A stretch of DNA of 43,606 nt from Fimbriimonas sp. (GTDB taxonomy: Bacteria; Armatimonadota; Fimbriimonadia; Fimbriimonadales; Fimbriimonadaceae). Position 1 is the first letter of the stretch, and each line of letters begins with the position of its first letter. Both the position numbers and the translations under genes were made by a program. Shown here piece by piece: positions 43,101 to 43,606 of the stretch. The DNA lies in contig JARLGV010000140.1 in the NCBI GenBank assembly GCA_031292555.1, positions 1-43,606 on the forward strand, read 5' to 3'. The notes beneath the pieces were generated by a model. The model had not been told where the DNA came from. It ran no database searches and saw only the letters and a program-made list of their open reading frames with translations.

Positions 43101-43606
43101 CGGTCACTGGGGGCACGTCGTCCACCGGCACGGCTACGCTTGATTCGCCTGCACCGACCGGCGGGATAGCAGTCAAGCTGTCAAGCAACACTACCAAAGC
43201 ATCCGTCCCAGCGACTGCGACCATCGCCGCCGGCAAGACGTCCGCAACTTTTACCGTCAAGACGTTGGCCGTCGCAAGTCAGACGGCCGCCACGATATCG
43301 GGGGTTGGCGGAGGGGTAACTCGAACGGGAACCCTCAATATCAGCCCGCCGAGCCTCACCTCGCTCTCCCTGAAGCCAACAAGCGTAACCGGTGGGATCA
43401 GCTCCATCGGCACGGTTACGATTTCCTCGGCAGCGCCGACGGGAGGCCTCGCCGTGCCGGTGTCCAGCGACAAGAGCGCGGCTGTTCCACCCGCCTCAGT
43501 GACCATTCCCGCCGGCAAGACGTCTGCGACGTTTACGACCAAGACAGTAGCGGTCGGAGTGAACACGACCGCCACGTTGACTGCCGCGCTTCACGGTGTG
43601 TCGAAG
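40145..43606 (+). CDS. Secreted WD40-like beta-propeller protein with C-terminal Ig-like repeats (partial)
   Basis: Open frame from ATG 40145 to the window edge, 1154 codons without stop, so the C-terminus is missing. An in-frame ATG at 40121 is possible, but 40145 has an AGGCGAG upstream and is followed by a signal peptide (RLRALASIVLLLWLASMPS, then RAKA). About 14 blade motifs of the VAFSPDGKTLAVGG type follow to roughly residue 680, which suggests two seven-bladed propellers. From 42224 come Ig-like repeats with NPTSVTGGTSSTGTVTLSS and AAGKTSATFTV in each. The make-up fits a large extracellular or cell-surface protein that binds a partner or carbohydrate. Long minus-strand frames in the same region are shadows of the repeats. 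Confidence 0.85.
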   Translation, partial: MPNSNLSSFVRLRALASIVLLLWLASMPSRAKAQSFLPVQWVDSQITNPNAVAFSPDGSMLAIGSVAGIQLVNMSSGTTTSLPSTCSGGVYSVSFSPDGHTLAAGGDDGIMAGAVELWTVSTGVLASKLATSATNVNAVAFSPDGKSLAVGGSYYASNASSSTGVVEVWNLTNGKSTELATVATYVYAVAFSPDSASLADGGADTIDNVGTLERWALSTGKSTAYTTANNDSVNSVAFSPDGKTLADGGFNQSGGANLEQWTLATGHVTNLSTQALGIDSIAYTADGKKLVDAGYGSNNAGMIEAWTLSSGTSVQPSTSTGEVFGIATSPNSGTLVDVGYVSNSQTNGNGGLIEQWNLSTNSLVKSVSTLESLILQGLAISPDSTLFAVGGQSTSVSGTSGLLQLVSSSTGDSVRALGTAAVEVFATAFSPDGSKLAVLGEGSGAGGVLELWTVSGGTLLNSLNTTINRTGSIPVTNASLAFTPDGKTLAVGGLDSTGAGALELWSVSSGSLIATLGTQLVAGVHSLAFSSDGKTLAVGGQNSSNGAVEIWNVSSTTLATTLPSAANQSVLAVAFSPDGKTLAVGGFSLNASNVDVPVVETWSTSTWALTNTIDAGNNYAVTGLTFAPDGKNLFVCTVYNILVVSMASNSVSAWYSTGIVAGFALNPGGTQLGYSTYNGLVVASKNPLLSGAGLQAVSVSPASVVGGTSSTGTVTLSSAAPTGGSSITLSSSSTSATVPGSVTVAAGATSATFTIATTGVSSSTAVTIKATQGSVQMTATLTITPPALSDLTLTPNSVTGGLTSTGTVKISGPAPSGGLSIGLSSNSSSATIPTGVSVAAGATSATFTVTTSAVNSSVTATITATLGSTSQTATLSIGPLSLVSVALNPTSVPGGKTSVGTVTIGGAAGSGGVPVTLSSSATSVASVPATVTIQAGKSSATFTVSTSVVHTTSTSIISAKLGSNSQSATLTVTTPALLSIALNPTSVTGGTSSTGTATLDSPAPTGGIAVKLSSNTTKASVPATATIAAGKTSATFTVKTLAVASQTAATISGVGGGVTRTGTLNISPPSLTSLSLKPTSVTGGISSIGTVTISSAAPTGGLAVPVSSDKSAAVPPASVTIPAGKTSATFTTKTVAVGVNTTATLTAALHGVSK
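42224..43606 (+). repeat. Five tandem Ig-like repeats of about 94 codons
   Basis: Repeats start at 42224, 42506, 42788, 43073 and 43355, with spacing of 282, 282, 285 and 282 nt; the fifth is cut by the window end. Each begins with L-x-x-hydrophobic-x-L-x-P-x-S-V and contains GGxSSxGTVT, APTGG, LSS, VPxxVTIxAGKTSATFTV and SxTATLTV. They are clearly related at protein level; DNA identity is moderate. More copies may follow outside. Confidence 0.85.

Noticed and set aside
41026-43575. Several long minus-strand open frames (up to 237 codons) opposite the WD40/Ig-like protein.
   Set aside because: They follow the repeat period of the plus-strand gene, are rich in Val, Pro and Thr without domain motifs, and have no start signals. 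The plus-strand frame with signal peptide and blade motifs is the real gene.
42224-43606. CRISPR-like array because of regular repeats.
   Set aside because: The repeats are 282-285 nt long, coding and in frame, with no short repeat-spacer pattern. No CRISPR array or cas gene is present in the window.

Overview
The window looks like a piece of a chromosome from an Armatimonadota bacterium of the Fimbriimonas type. This is inferred from family content: two pseudopilins that share an almost identical [16 protein letters not shown] start, a MalF/MalG-type sugar importer, a LacI regulator, and many glycoside hydrolases and enzymes common in soil and freshwater polysaccharide degraders. No rRNA, tRNA or taxonomic marker is present. 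OmpW and the BlaR1-type protein fit a double-membrane cell. Most genes look GC-rich. The stretches at about 11476-12842 and 15650-20235 look more AT-rich by eye.

Layout. 1-405: two tandem 225-bp non-coding units. 421-2177: two sugar ABC permeases. 2191-3753 (minus): a multi-pass membrane protein and OmpW. 3923-10603: a carbohydrate/sphingolipid-like catabolic group. It holds a 2-hydroxyacid dehydrogenase broken by an amber codon, a GH127-type enzyme, a dead VapC-like PIN gene, a small membrane protein, a DegT aminotransferase and a neutral-ceramidase-like hydrolase. 10664-11425: a pseudopilin behind a LacI-type operator.

11476-20235 is the accessory part. It has a minus-strand pair (an EEP-family nuclease/phosphatase plus a 142-aa unknown), a large secreted six-hairpin glycosidase with LamG-like pieces, a strong 15-bp inverted repeat, and a two-gene operon of a STAND NTPase and a B12-type radical SAM enzyme. 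The last pair is the best candidate for an undescribed system. 20292-22138: a glycosidase-like gene carrying two single-base frameshifts. It ends in a 30-bp perfect palindrome shared with the convergent BlaR1 gene.

22170-25072: a BlaR1/BlaI sensor-repressor pair with three operator-like dyads. 25153-31788: fatty acid desaturase, GH2 beta-galactosidase, URO-D-like protein and GH10 xylanase. 31849-35315: two flavin-dependent-halogenase-like paralogues facing each other. 35483-37264: TPR-sulfotransferase. 37281-39870: a small lipoprotein, a second pseudopilin and an autoregulated LacI regulator. 40145-43606: a secreted protein with about 14 WD40-like blades followed by Ig-like repeats, running off the window.

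How the genes fit together: GH10, GH2, GH127, the importer, the hydroxyacid dehydrogenase remnant and the LacI regulator suggest uptake and breakdown of plant hemicellulose. The three broken genes show that part of this region is decaying, or, for the frameshifts, that the assembly has indel errors.
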